DNA of 12,190 bases from an uncultured Eggerthellaceae bacterium (GTDB lineage Bacteria; Actinomycetota; Coriobacteriia; Coriobacteriales; Eggerthellaceae): the NCBI GenBank assembly GCA_910585565.1, contig CAJUFC010000238.1, positions 1 through 12,190 of the forward strand, read 5' to 3'. The notes under the pieces are model-generated. The model did not search any database and had not been told where the DNA came from. It saw only the letters and a list, made by a program, of their open reading frames with translations. A program made the position numbers and the translations under genes. This document shows, piece by piece, positions 7,390 to 12,190 of the stretch (its first letter is position 1; each line of letters begins with the position of its first letter).

Positions 7390-8154
7390 ATGGCTATTAC
7401 CGCTCAAGATATCCACAATCAGAGCTTTGCGATCGATCGCAAGGGCTATGACGTTGACGAAGTGGACGTGTTCCTAGAGCACGTTGCCGACGAGATCGAT
7501 CTTCTGAATGCGCAGATAGCCGAGCTGGAGGCTGAGCTGGAAGCCGCGCAGTCTGCCGAGGCGGCGCCGGCGGCTGCTACCACGACCGATATCGAGATCG
7601 GCGAGATTTCGAACGGCGAGTTTGCGACCGTGCTTGCCGAGAAGGACGCCATCATCCAGGACCTCGAGGACCAGCTGGCCGACAAGCGCGCGAACGACTC
7701 GGCGATTTCCCAGGCGCTCATCATCGCCCAGCGCTCGGCCGACGAGATCATCGTCAAGGCCAACGCGCAGGCATCCGAGACGATGCAGGATGCGCGCGAG
7801 GAGGCCGACCGCATCATCAATCGCGCCAATGCGGACAAGCAGGGCGTGCTTGACGCGATTCGCAAGCTGGAGGACGAGCGCGAGGAGACGCGCGACGGCT
7901 ATGCCGATTTGCTGCGCGACCTCATTGAGGACGCCAGCAACAAGCTCAACAGCCTCGGCTTTGACGACGACATCGACAACATCCCCGGCATCGGGCGCGA
8001 GGCTGCTCAGCTCGATGTGGTGTACGAGGACGCTGATGTGGACTACATCCCGCCGACGCCGGAGGGCTTTACGCCGGCACCGGCAGGCAGCGTTTTCGAG
8101 AAGGACCTCTCCGGCTACGGAGACGTGGAGGACGACTTCGAGGACGTCGACTAA
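7390..8154 (+). CDS. divIVA: DivIVA-family polar/septal coiled-coil protein
   Basis: DivIVA proteins bind negatively curved membrane at poles and septa and recruit partners. In actinobacteria (Wag31) they direct polar growth. The 254-residue product begins with the lipid-binding domain: ITAQDIHNQSFAIDRKGYDVDEVDVFLEHVADEI (3-36), with the conserved GYD-x-DEVD motif at 19-26. Heptad-rich coiled coils follow at about 37-55 and 82-190, separated by an Ala/Thr-rich linker. The tail (about 190-254) is acidic and Pro/Gly-rich, ending in DDFEDVD. ATG 7390 is preceded by GAAGGGA at 7377-7383. A good terminator at 8201-8230 closes the unit. The product could be a GpsB- or Wag31-like paralogue in function, but the cluster position is that of the main DivIVA. 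Confidence 0.93.
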   Translation: MAITAQDIHNQSFAIDRKGYDVDEVDVFLEHVADEIDLLNAQIAELEAELEAAQSAEAAPAAATTTDIEIGEISNGEFATVLAEKDAIIQDLEDQLADKRANDSAISQALIIAQRSADEIIVKANAQASETMQDAREEADRIINRANADKQGVLDAIRKLEDEREETRDGYADLLRDLIEDASNKLNSLGFDDDIDNIPGIGREAAQLDVVYEDADVDYIPPTPEGFTPAPAGSVFEKDLSGYGDVEDDFEDVD

Positions 8155-8200
8155 GAGGCGCTTCTCGGCGCACTTGCGTGCGCATCTACGACGCAACGCG

Positions 8201-8230
8201 AAAGGCCGCCCAACGAGGGGCGGCCTTTTT
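8201..8230 (+). terminator. intrinsic terminator after divIVA
   Basis: AAAGGCCGCCC (8201-8211) and GGGCGGCCTTT (8218-8228) form a perfect eleven-pair stem around a six-base loop. The T-tract at 8226-8230 overlaps the end of the stem. It closes the sepF-divIVA unit 46 bases after the divIVA stop. The A-tract on the left side makes it partly bidirectional, although no opposing gene is present. Confidence 0.93.
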
Positions 8231-8238
8231 GCTACAAT
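8230..8238 (+). promoter_or_regulatory. extended -10 promoter of rnpB
   Basis: TGCTACAAT is a TG-n-TACAAT extended -10 element. No -35 hexamer is visible at the right distance, where the terminator loop lies. Transcription seven or eight bases downstream would begin at about 8245-8246, exactly where the P1 helix of RNase P RNA starts, which supports the call. Confidence 0.75.
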
Positions 8239-8244
8239 GCTCAT

Positions 8245-8620
8245 TCGGAGCGGGCTGGACGGCCGCGCATCGCTTGGGCTTATGCGCAGGCGGTGTGAGG
8301 AAAGTCCGGGCTCCTCAGGGCAAGATGCCAGCTAACGGCTGGACGGGGCGACCCGATGGACAGTGCCACAGAAAAGAAGACTCCGAGAAGTGACCGCCGC
8401 GTGCGGGCGCGTTTCGGAAAAGCTGAAACGGTGCGGTAAGAGCGCACCAGCATGGCGGCAACGTCATGGCTTGGTAAACCCCATCTGGAGCAAACGCAAA
8501 TAGGGATGCGATACGGCTGCCCTGCCGTGCGTCCGGGTTGCGCGCTAGAGACCGGAGGCGACTTCGGTTCGAGATAAATGGCCGTTCTCGACAGAACCCG
8601 GCTTACAGGTCCGCTCCGCC
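8245..8620 (+). ncRNA. rnpB: RNase P RNA, bacterial class A
   Basis: This is the catalytic RNA of ribonuclease P, which with the RnpA protein cuts the 5' leader from precursor tRNAs. Several universal blocks are present in order. GAGGAAAGTCCGGGCTCC (8297-8314) contains the 5' half of P4, CCACAGAAAAGAAGAC (8366-8381) the CACAGAAA block, and CGGTAAGAGCGCACCAGC starts at 8434. GGTAAACCCC (8473-8482) is the L15 loop that binds the tRNA CCA end. CAAACGCAAATAGG follows at 8491-8504, and ACAGAACCCGGCTTACAG (8591-8608) contains the 3' part of the core. The ends are set by helix P1, where CGGAGCGG (8246-8253) pairs with CCGCTCCG (8611-8618). At about 376 bases it has a normal class A length. Confidence 0.97.
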
Positions 8621-8657
8621 TTTATGGGGCCAGCAGCGCGAAGAGGGAGACGCAAGC

Positions 8658-9284
8658 ATGACGACGTGTGCCATCGTAGGCGCATCTGACTTTAACGACG
8701 AGCAGTTTCGCGAGATGGATGCAGCCGGTGCCTTTGACGCGGTCATCGCGGTGGACGCGGGGTATGCCCATCTCGAGGCAATCGGGCGCACGCCCGATCT
8801 GGTGGTGGGCGACTTCGATTCGCTTGGCTATGTACCCAAGGGCGTGCGCACGGTGCGTTTCTCTGCCGACAAGGATAGCTCGGACATGGAGCTGGCGATC
8901 AAGCGCGCGAAGACGGCGCGCCATGCGGCGTTGTACGTGTTCGGCGCGCTGGGGGGACGCCTCGATCACACGCTGGCCAACCTGCAGGTGCTGACTGCGG
9001 CAAGCGAACAGGGGCTGACGGTATGCGCCATCGACATGGCGAGCGCCGTTTTCTTCGTGACGGGGCCTGATGCCTTTGAGGCCCCTGCGCGGACGAGCGG
9101 CACCGTGTCGGTATTCGCGATGAGCGATCGCGTGGAGGGACTGTGCGAGCGCGGGCTGAAATGGGAGCTAGACGACGTGGAGCTTACGAACCGCTCGTCG
9201 CAGGGGCTTTCCAACGAGCTGATCGGGGAGCCGGTTCTCATCGGGGTAGATGCAGGCACGATTGCCATCTTCTTCCCGTTGTAG
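8658..9284 (+). CDS. thiamine pyrophosphokinase
   Basis: Thiamine pyrophosphokinase transfers pyrophosphate from ATP to thiamine, giving the cofactor TPP directly, a salvage step in the cytoplasm. The 208-residue product has the family's blocks: AVDAGYAHLEAIGRTPDLVVGDFDSL (31-56), DKDSSDMELAI (71-81), GALGGRLDHTLANLQVL (97-112), and near the C-terminus a Ser-Asn-Glu segment (SNELIG) and an IAIFFPL end. The acidic residues of the first two blocks, which bind magnesium and ATP, are intact. ATG 8658 is preceded by GAGGGAGA. The frame stays open upstream to 8538, but that stretch is RNase P RNA. The gene begins 37 bases after rnpB with no visible promoter or terminator between. The symbols thiN or tpk would both fit. 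Confidence 0.93.
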   Translation: MTTCAIVGASDFNDEQFREMDAAGAFDAVIAVDAGYAHLEAIGRTPDLVVGDFDSLGYVPKGVRTVRFSADKDSSDMELAIKRAKTARHAALYVFGALGGRLDHTLANLQVLTAASEQGLTVCAIDMASAVFFVTGPDAFEAPARTSGTVSVFAMSDRVEGLCERGLKWELDDVELTNRSSQGLSNELIGEPVLIGVDAGTIAIFFPL

Positions 9285-9383
9285 GGGTGCTGTCGCTGTT
9301 GCGTGGCTGCGGTCGTAGGTAGCGACTGTGCAAAACGCAACCGCTGAGTTGTGGGGATGCTGTTGCGTGGCTGCGGCCGTAGG
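9278..9383. repeat. imperfect direct repeat after thiamine pyrophosphokinase gene
   Basis: Two copies of a 36-42 base unit lie at 9278-9319 and 9348-9383. Their shared 25-base core (9295-9319 and 9359-9383) differs at one position. The first copy includes the stop codon of the kinase gene and has a six-base insertion relative to the second. Copy 1 also contains GTCGCT (9292-9297), which pairs with AGCGAC (9321-9326). No function or family is recognised. Confidence 0.7.
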
Positions 9384-9496
9384 GACGTGTGGGCGTAGAC
9401 GGCTGTTGAAAGCGCGCGTGGGCCGTTGCGCTGTCGTTCGGAGGCGCTTGGCTGCCCAGGCTGCGGCATTTTGCTGCACTATTTGCGGCTAACGGC

Positions 9497-9525
9497 TTGA
9501 CGTGGCGGCGCACAATCCGTAACAT
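9497..9525 (+). promoter_or_regulatory. candidate promoter for tRNA-Gln
   Basis: TTGACG (9497-9502) and TAACAT (9520-9525) are spaced by 17 bases, upstream of tRNA-Gln. The -35 box matches the consensus at five of six positions and the -10 at four of six. The transcript would start near 9532, with a leader of about 38 bases. Confidence 0.65.
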
Positions 9526-9569
9526 ATCATCTCGCGTTTGCTTTGACGGTAAGCGCACGCAGGCCACAC

Positions 9570-9643
9570 TGGGGTGTCGTCTAATGGCAGGACAGCGGTT
9601 TCTGGTGCCGTATGTGAGGGTTCGACTCCTTCCACCCCAGCCA
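9570..9643 (+). tRNA. tRNA-Gln (anticodon CTG)
   Basis: The cloverleaf is complete. The acceptor arm TGGGGTG pairs fully with CACCCCA, the D-stem is GTCT/GGAC, and the anticodon stem is GCGGT/GCCGT with loop TTCTGGT. The anticodon CTG at 9602-9604 reads CAG. The T-arm is GAGGG/CCTTC with loop TTCGACT. The U1-A72 pair and G73 match known glutamine tRNA identity. CCA is encoded (9641-9643), and a run of six T follows at 9645-9650, which may help termination. Confidence 0.96.
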
Positions 9644-9699
9644 CTTTTTTGCGTTGGCGAATTTTTGCGAGATGCCAGCAAGAAAACAGTGACTTGCGA

Positions 9700-9727
9700 T
9701 TGACTAATGTGCGTCTTGCGGTAAACT
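9700..9727 (+). promoter_or_regulatory. candidate promoter for tRNA-Glu
   Basis: TTGACT (9700-9705) and TAAACT (9722-9727) are spaced by 16 bases. Transcription would start near 9734, about ten bases before the mature tRNA-Glu. The two tRNA genes therefore look separately transcribed, although read-through from tRNA-Gln is possible. Confidence 0.7.
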
Positions 9728-9743
9728 ATCAGACGCGTTATGT

Positions 9744-9820
9744 GGCTCCGTCGTCTAGCGGTTTAGGACGCCGCCCTCTCAAGGCGGAGGTCGCCGGTTC
9801 GAATCCGGTCGGAGCTACCA
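9744..9820 (+). tRNA. tRNA-Glu (anticodon CTC)
   Basis: The arms fold as acceptor GGCTCCG/CGGAGCT, D-stem GTCT/GGAC, anticodon stem CCGCC/GGCGG with loop CTCTCAA, and T-stem GCCGG/CCGGT with loop TTCGAAT. The anticodon CTC at 9778-9780 reads GAG. The G1:U72 wobble with A73 is, as I recall, also found in Streptomyces glutamate tRNAs and supports an actinobacterial origin. CCA is encoded at 9818-9820. Confidence 0.97.
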
Positions 9821-9828
9821 GAAACTAC

Positions 9829-9861
9829 AGGTCAGTGGGCATTTTGCTCGCTGGCCTTTTT
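9829..9861 (+). terminator. intrinsic terminator after tRNA-Glu
   Basis: AGGTCAGTGGGC (9829-9840) pairs with GCTCGCTGGCCT (9846-9857) around ATTTT, giving twelve pairs including three G:U. The T-tract runs from 9857 to 9861, followed by GTTTG. It lies nine bases after the tRNA-Glu CCA and closes the tRNA unit. Confidence 0.88.
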
Positions 9862-9977
9862 GTTTGTCATGGGCTGATTTGCCTGGCAAGACACATCGAG
9901 AACGCGTTGAGAGCGCACAAACACTAAGACGACTCGTGCGAGAGTCACTGGCGACAGGCGAGTGCATCACTGGTTAT

Positions 9978-10008
9978 CGCATCCGCTGATCGTGGGCGGA
10001 TTGATGCG
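9978..10008. other. bulged hairpin upstream of nucleoside hydrolase gene
   Basis: CGCATCCGC (9978-9986) can pair with GCGGA (9996-10000) and TGCG (10005-10008), leaving TTGA as a bulge and a nine-base loop. A smaller inverted repeat, GACTC/GAGTC, lies at 9931-9946. A weak promoter candidate, TTGATG (10001-10006) with TATGGT (10023-10028), overlaps the hairpin. Apart from these, the 260 bases between tRNA-Glu and the next gene hold only the terminator just after the tRNA. Confidence 0.4.
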
Positions 10009-10080
10009 GGCATGCTAGTGGATATGGTCTACTATATGATGATGCACAGTATGGGGGAAGCGAGCGGTGCGGAGGCGAGC

Positions 10081-10956
10081 ATGAGCAAGCGCGTAGTGAT
10101 GGATTTTGACAATACGCTGGGGGTGCGCGGGTGTGACGTGGACGACGGGCTGGCGCTCTTGGCGCTTCTGGGCACCGATGACGTGCAGGTGGAGGCCGTG
10201 TGCACCTGCTATGGCAACAGCGACATCGACACGGTCACGCGCAATACCGAGCGCATGTTTGCCGAGCTGGGCATCGAGATACCCATCTATCGCGGGTGCG
10301 CCGGACCGGATGCGCCGAAAAGCGATGCGGCGCAGTTCCTTGCCGAGGTGGCAGCGGCGAACCCGGGCGAGATATCGGTGCTCGCGACGGGGTCGATGAC
10401 GAACCTCAAAGGCGCGGCTCTCATCGATGAGGGTTTTTATGCCAACGTGCGCGAGGTGGCATGCATGGGCGGCGTGACGCGCAGCCTGGTCATCACGCCG
10501 GGTCGCATCATGGACGAGCTCAACTTCAGCTGCGACGCCGAGGCGACGCTGGGGCTGTTGGCAGCTCCGTGCCCTACTACCATCGCGACGGCGCAGAACT
10601 GCCTGCCGGCGTTCTTTCGGCGCGACGATCTCGCGCGCGAGTTTGGTGCTGAGTCGTGGCTGTGTCGTACGGTGGACTATTGGTTCGGCGACATGGATGC
10701 GGCGTATGCGTGGGACGGCTGGACGTGCTGGGATTTGGTGGCGGCGTTCGCTGTGGCGCGTCCGCACCTGTTTGAGCAGCACACGATGGAGGTGACGCTG
10801 AACCGGCGATTCCTCGAGGCGGGCTATCTGGAGCAGGCGGCTGAAGGCGCGCCTACGGCAACGGTGAGCGTGCCGGCCATCGCCGATGCTGACGCCTTTC
10901 GCGCCGAAGCCTACGAGGCGTGGCGTGCGGCGTTCGCGCGGCTCGGTATACTCTAG
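10081..10956 (+). CDS. nucleoside hydrolase family protein (IunH-like), atypical metal-binding motif
   Basis: The nucleoside hydrolase superfamily cleaves the N-glycosidic bond of ribonucleosides, using a calcium ion held by aspartates in an N-terminal DTDPGxDDAxAL motif. Here the 291-residue product starts MSKRVVMDFDNTLG and reaches DVDDGLALLALLG (19-31). The motif is thus extended and altered, but it keeps DxD and DD acids. Other family landmarks are YGNSDIDTVTRNTERM (44-59), LATGSMTNLKGAAL (101-114), MGGVT (129-133) and ELNFSCDAEATLGLL (146-160). Near the C-terminus, where many members have a His-Asp, this one has CWD (216-218). The fold assignment is fairly safe; the substrate is unknown. 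ATG 10081 has GGAGG at 10071-10075. The stop is 49 bases before the phosphatase start, so the two are probably one operon. Confidence 0.82.
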   Translation: MSKRVVMDFDNTLGVRGCDVDDGLALLALLGTDDVQVEAVCTCYGNSDIDTVTRNTERMFAELGIEIPIYRGCAGPDAPKSDAAQFLAEVAAANPGEISVLATGSMTNLKGAALIDEGFYANVREVACMGGVTRSLVITPGRIMDELNFSCDAEATLGLLAAPCPTTIATAQNCLPAFFRRDDLAREFGAESWLCRTVDYWFGDMDAAYAWDGWTCWDLVAAFAVARPHLFEQHTMEVTLNRRFLEAGYLEQAAEGAPTATVSVPAIADADAFRAEAYEAWRAAFARLGIL

Positions 10957-11005
10957 CTCATTCGAGCGGCGCAGCATGGCACGACATGAGAGGCGAGGAG
11001 CGCGG

Positions 11006-11905
11006 GTGAGAACTGTCGTCTTGCAGGGGATACGAAACGTGCGCGACCTGGGCGGCATTCCTGTCGGCGGCGGTCGCCAGGTGAAGCCAGGCCTGCTGTT
11101 TCGGGGGAGCGCTCCGTGCGACGCCACCGACGCTGACAGTCAGATGCTGTTTGGCAAGCTGGGTATCACGTGCGTCATCGACCTGCGGTGCGGCTGGGAA
11201 TGCCAGGCGCACCCGACGCGCGTTCCTGCCACCGTGGAGCGCGTCCATGTTCCGTTCTATGACCTCGAGAAGGTCGGCATCGAATACACCGAGCTGGCTG
11301 CCGGCACCAAGGTGGTGGGCCGCGACGTGGCGTGCGATCCCATCCGGTTCTATCGGTCGCTGGCCAACCCGCTGACCGTGGCGCAGATGCGCCAGGCGCT
11401 CGCGTGCGCTTTCGAGCATGCGCTGCGCGGCGAGCCGGTGTATTTCCATTGCAGCGGAGGCAAGGATCGCGCTGGCGTGCTGGCGGCGCTGGTGTTGCTG
11501 ACGCTTGGGGCGAGCATCGAAGACATCTTTGACGACTATCTGATCACCAACGAGTCGCGCGACCAAGACTATGACCGATTGTTCCAGCGCTTCTTGGTGC
11601 TGGCTGACGGCAACGAGGAGCGAGCCCAGGCCCTGGTCGCGTCGCATCGCGCCCATCCGCAGTATCTCGCTGCGTTTTTCGAGAGCGTCGAGCAGCGCTA
11701 TGGCAGCATGGAGGCGTTCATGAGCCAACACCTGGACATGCCTGAGAGGCAGCGCGAGCGCATTCGCCAAGCCTGCACGTGCGGTAGCCCGGATGCCCGT
11801 CGCTCGTCGGTGCGGGTAGAGGTGTTGCCGCCAGATGCGCGGGTGCGCCTGGCGGCGCTAGAGGCCGAAGCATTCCACCGCGATGCGCTCCATGAACTCG
11901 TCTGA
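11006..11905 (+). CDS. tyrosine-protein phosphatase-like protein (Y_phosphatase3 / IphP type)
   Basis: These proteins belong to the cysteine-dependent phosphatase superfamily. Members remove phosphate from phosphotyrosine, phosphoserine or phosphoinositides. The 299-residue product begins with GIRNVRDLGGIPV (8-20), typical of this branch, and has FRGSAP (32-37) and VIDLR (57-61). The P-loop HCSGGKDRAG (148-157) carries the nucleophile Cys149 and Arg155. The residue after the arginine is Ala, where the family usually has Thr. Helical segments follow, and a tail beyond about residue 257 looks unconserved. GTG 11006 has a strong GAGGAG at 10995-11000; ATG 10976 would add ten residues but has a poor ribosome site. 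The gene follows the nucleoside hydrolase, and its last 48 bases overlap the convergent minus-strand gene. Substrate and role are unknown. Confidence 0.85.
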   Translation: MRTVVLQGIRNVRDLGGIPVGGGRQVKPGLLFRGSAPCDATDADSQMLFGKLGITCVIDLRCGWECQAHPTRVPATVERVHVPFYDLEKVGIEYTELAAGTKVVGRDVACDPIRFYRSLANPLTVAQMRQALACAFEHALRGEPVYFHCSGGKDRAGVLAALVLLTLGASIEDIFDDYLITNESRDQDYDRLFQRFLVLADGNEERAQALVASHRAHPQYLAAFFESVEQRYGSMEAFMSQHLDMPERQRERIRQACTCGSPDARRSSVRVEVLPPDARVRLAALEAEAFHRDALHELV

Positions 11906-12190
11906 CAGATAGACCGGCAGCTTGCTGGCCGTCTTTTCCGTGGTATGGGCGGCTTCTCTGGCGCTTGTGGCTCCTGCGGCCTGCGTGTAGCGCGGAATTG
12001 CCTGCACGCACCAGGTGGTGCTCTTGAGGGCCGTCATCATGCGCCAGGCGCAGAAGCGCTCCTCGAAGTTGTGCGGCGCAAAGCGGTCATCGACGGCCTG
12101 CCAGTATGCTTCCAGCACCGCAGGGATGTCCGTGGCGGGAAAGAGGAATTCGCTGTCCCAGTACGTCGTGGTGGGGGAGACGAAATAGGC
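11858..12190 (-). CDS. C-terminal part of unidentified protein, possibly an APH-like phosphotransferase (5' end outside window)
   Basis: The minus-strand frame is open from the right edge of the window to TAG at 11858-11860, giving 110 residues. The sequence begins AYFVSPTTTYWDSEFLFP and continues through VLEAYWQAVDDRF and RFCAWRMMTALKSTTWC to LPVYLSDEFMERIAVECFGL. The aromatic-rich helices and the R-x4-ALK-x3-W pattern resemble the C-terminal helical half of aminoglycoside/choline kinase-like phosphotransferases. The catalytic motifs would lie outside the window, so this is only a guess. The composition looks like real protein: hydrophobic and charged residues alternate sensibly, and there are no low-complexity artefacts. 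It is convergent with the phosphatase gene and overlaps its 3' end by 48 bases. There is no terminator visible between them. Confidence 0.6.
   Translation of the reverse strand, partial: AYFVSPTTTYWDSEFLFPATDIPAVLEAYWQAVDDRFAPHNFEERFCAWRMMTALKSTTWCVQAIPRYTQAAGATSAREAAHTTEKTASKLPVYLSDEFMERIAVECFGL

Noticed and set aside
9238..9681. Minus-strand open frames across the spacer between the kinase gene and tRNA-Gln
   Set aside because: They run through the tRNA and the direct repeat, and their products are low-complexity Arg/Thr/Pro/His sequence with no ribosome site.
9570..9820. tRNA genes as attachment sites of an integrated element
   Set aside because: I found no integrase gene and no repeat of a tRNA 3' end downstream within the window, so integration cannot be supported.
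9574..9927. Plus-strand open frame spanning both tRNA genes
   Set aside because: It is built from tRNA-Gln, tRNA-Glu and the terminator, so the protein reading is accidental.
10012..10080. Upstream ATG at 10012 as start of the nucleoside hydrolase
   Set aside because: It would add 23 residues rich in Met with no family similarity, whereas ATG 10081 has an ideal GGAGG and starts just before the conserved strand.
10015..11127. Minus-strand open frame of 370 codons opposite the nucleoside hydrolase
   Set aside because: The Arg/His-rich product is a codon-bias shadow of the real gene and shows no family motif.
1..12190. CRISPR array, insertion sequence or prophage
   Set aside because: No regularly spaced repeats, transposase, integrase or phage structural genes are visible on either strand.

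Overview
This window looks like a stretch of a GC-rich Actinomycetota chromosome, most likely from the class Coriobacteriia. That placement is inferred. It rests on a division and cell-wall cluster with no ftsA between ftsQ and ftsZ, on the presence of SepF and DivIVA, on the tail order ftsZ-pgeF-yggS-sepF-proC-yggT-divIVA, and on a tRNA-Glu with a G1:U72 pair and A73. No database search was possible.

Layout, left to right. Bases 1-2360 hold the 3' end of murC, then murB and ftsQ, tightly packed and partly overlapping. ftsZ has its own promoter-like sequence and leads pgeF and yggS with almost no gaps. A 231-base spacer with a 20-base palindrome, a second hairpin and a TATAAT box separates yggS from sepF. 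sepF, proC, yggT and divIVA then run to a strong intrinsic terminator at 8201-8230. The T-tract of that terminator runs straight into an extended -10 promoter for rnpB (RNase P RNA), which is followed closely by a thiamine pyrophosphokinase gene. A structured spacer with an imperfect direct repeat leads to tRNA-Gln(CTG) and tRNA-Glu(CTC). Each tRNA has its own promoter, and a terminator follows tRNA-Glu. The last 2.1 kb hold an atypical nucleoside hydrolase, a tyrosine-phosphatase-like protein and, convergent with them, the 3' part of a minus-strand gene that runs off the window.

How the genes work together. MurC and MurB make the UDP-MurNAc peptide precursor, and PgeF is reported to remove misincorporated precursors. 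FtsQ, FtsZ and SepF belong to the divisome. In a lineage without FtsA, SepF is the expected membrane tether for FtsZ, whose C-terminal peptide is intact here. DivIVA marks curved membrane and poles. YggS, ProC and YggT are the usual passengers of this cluster.

Most of the window is ordinary housekeeping DNA, and I see no complete new system, CRISPR array, prophage or insertion sequence. The parts that deserve a second look are the unusual motifs in the nucleoside hydrolase and the phosphatase, the convergent overlap at the right edge, the structured spacers before sepF and after thiN, and the terminator-promoter junction before rnpB.
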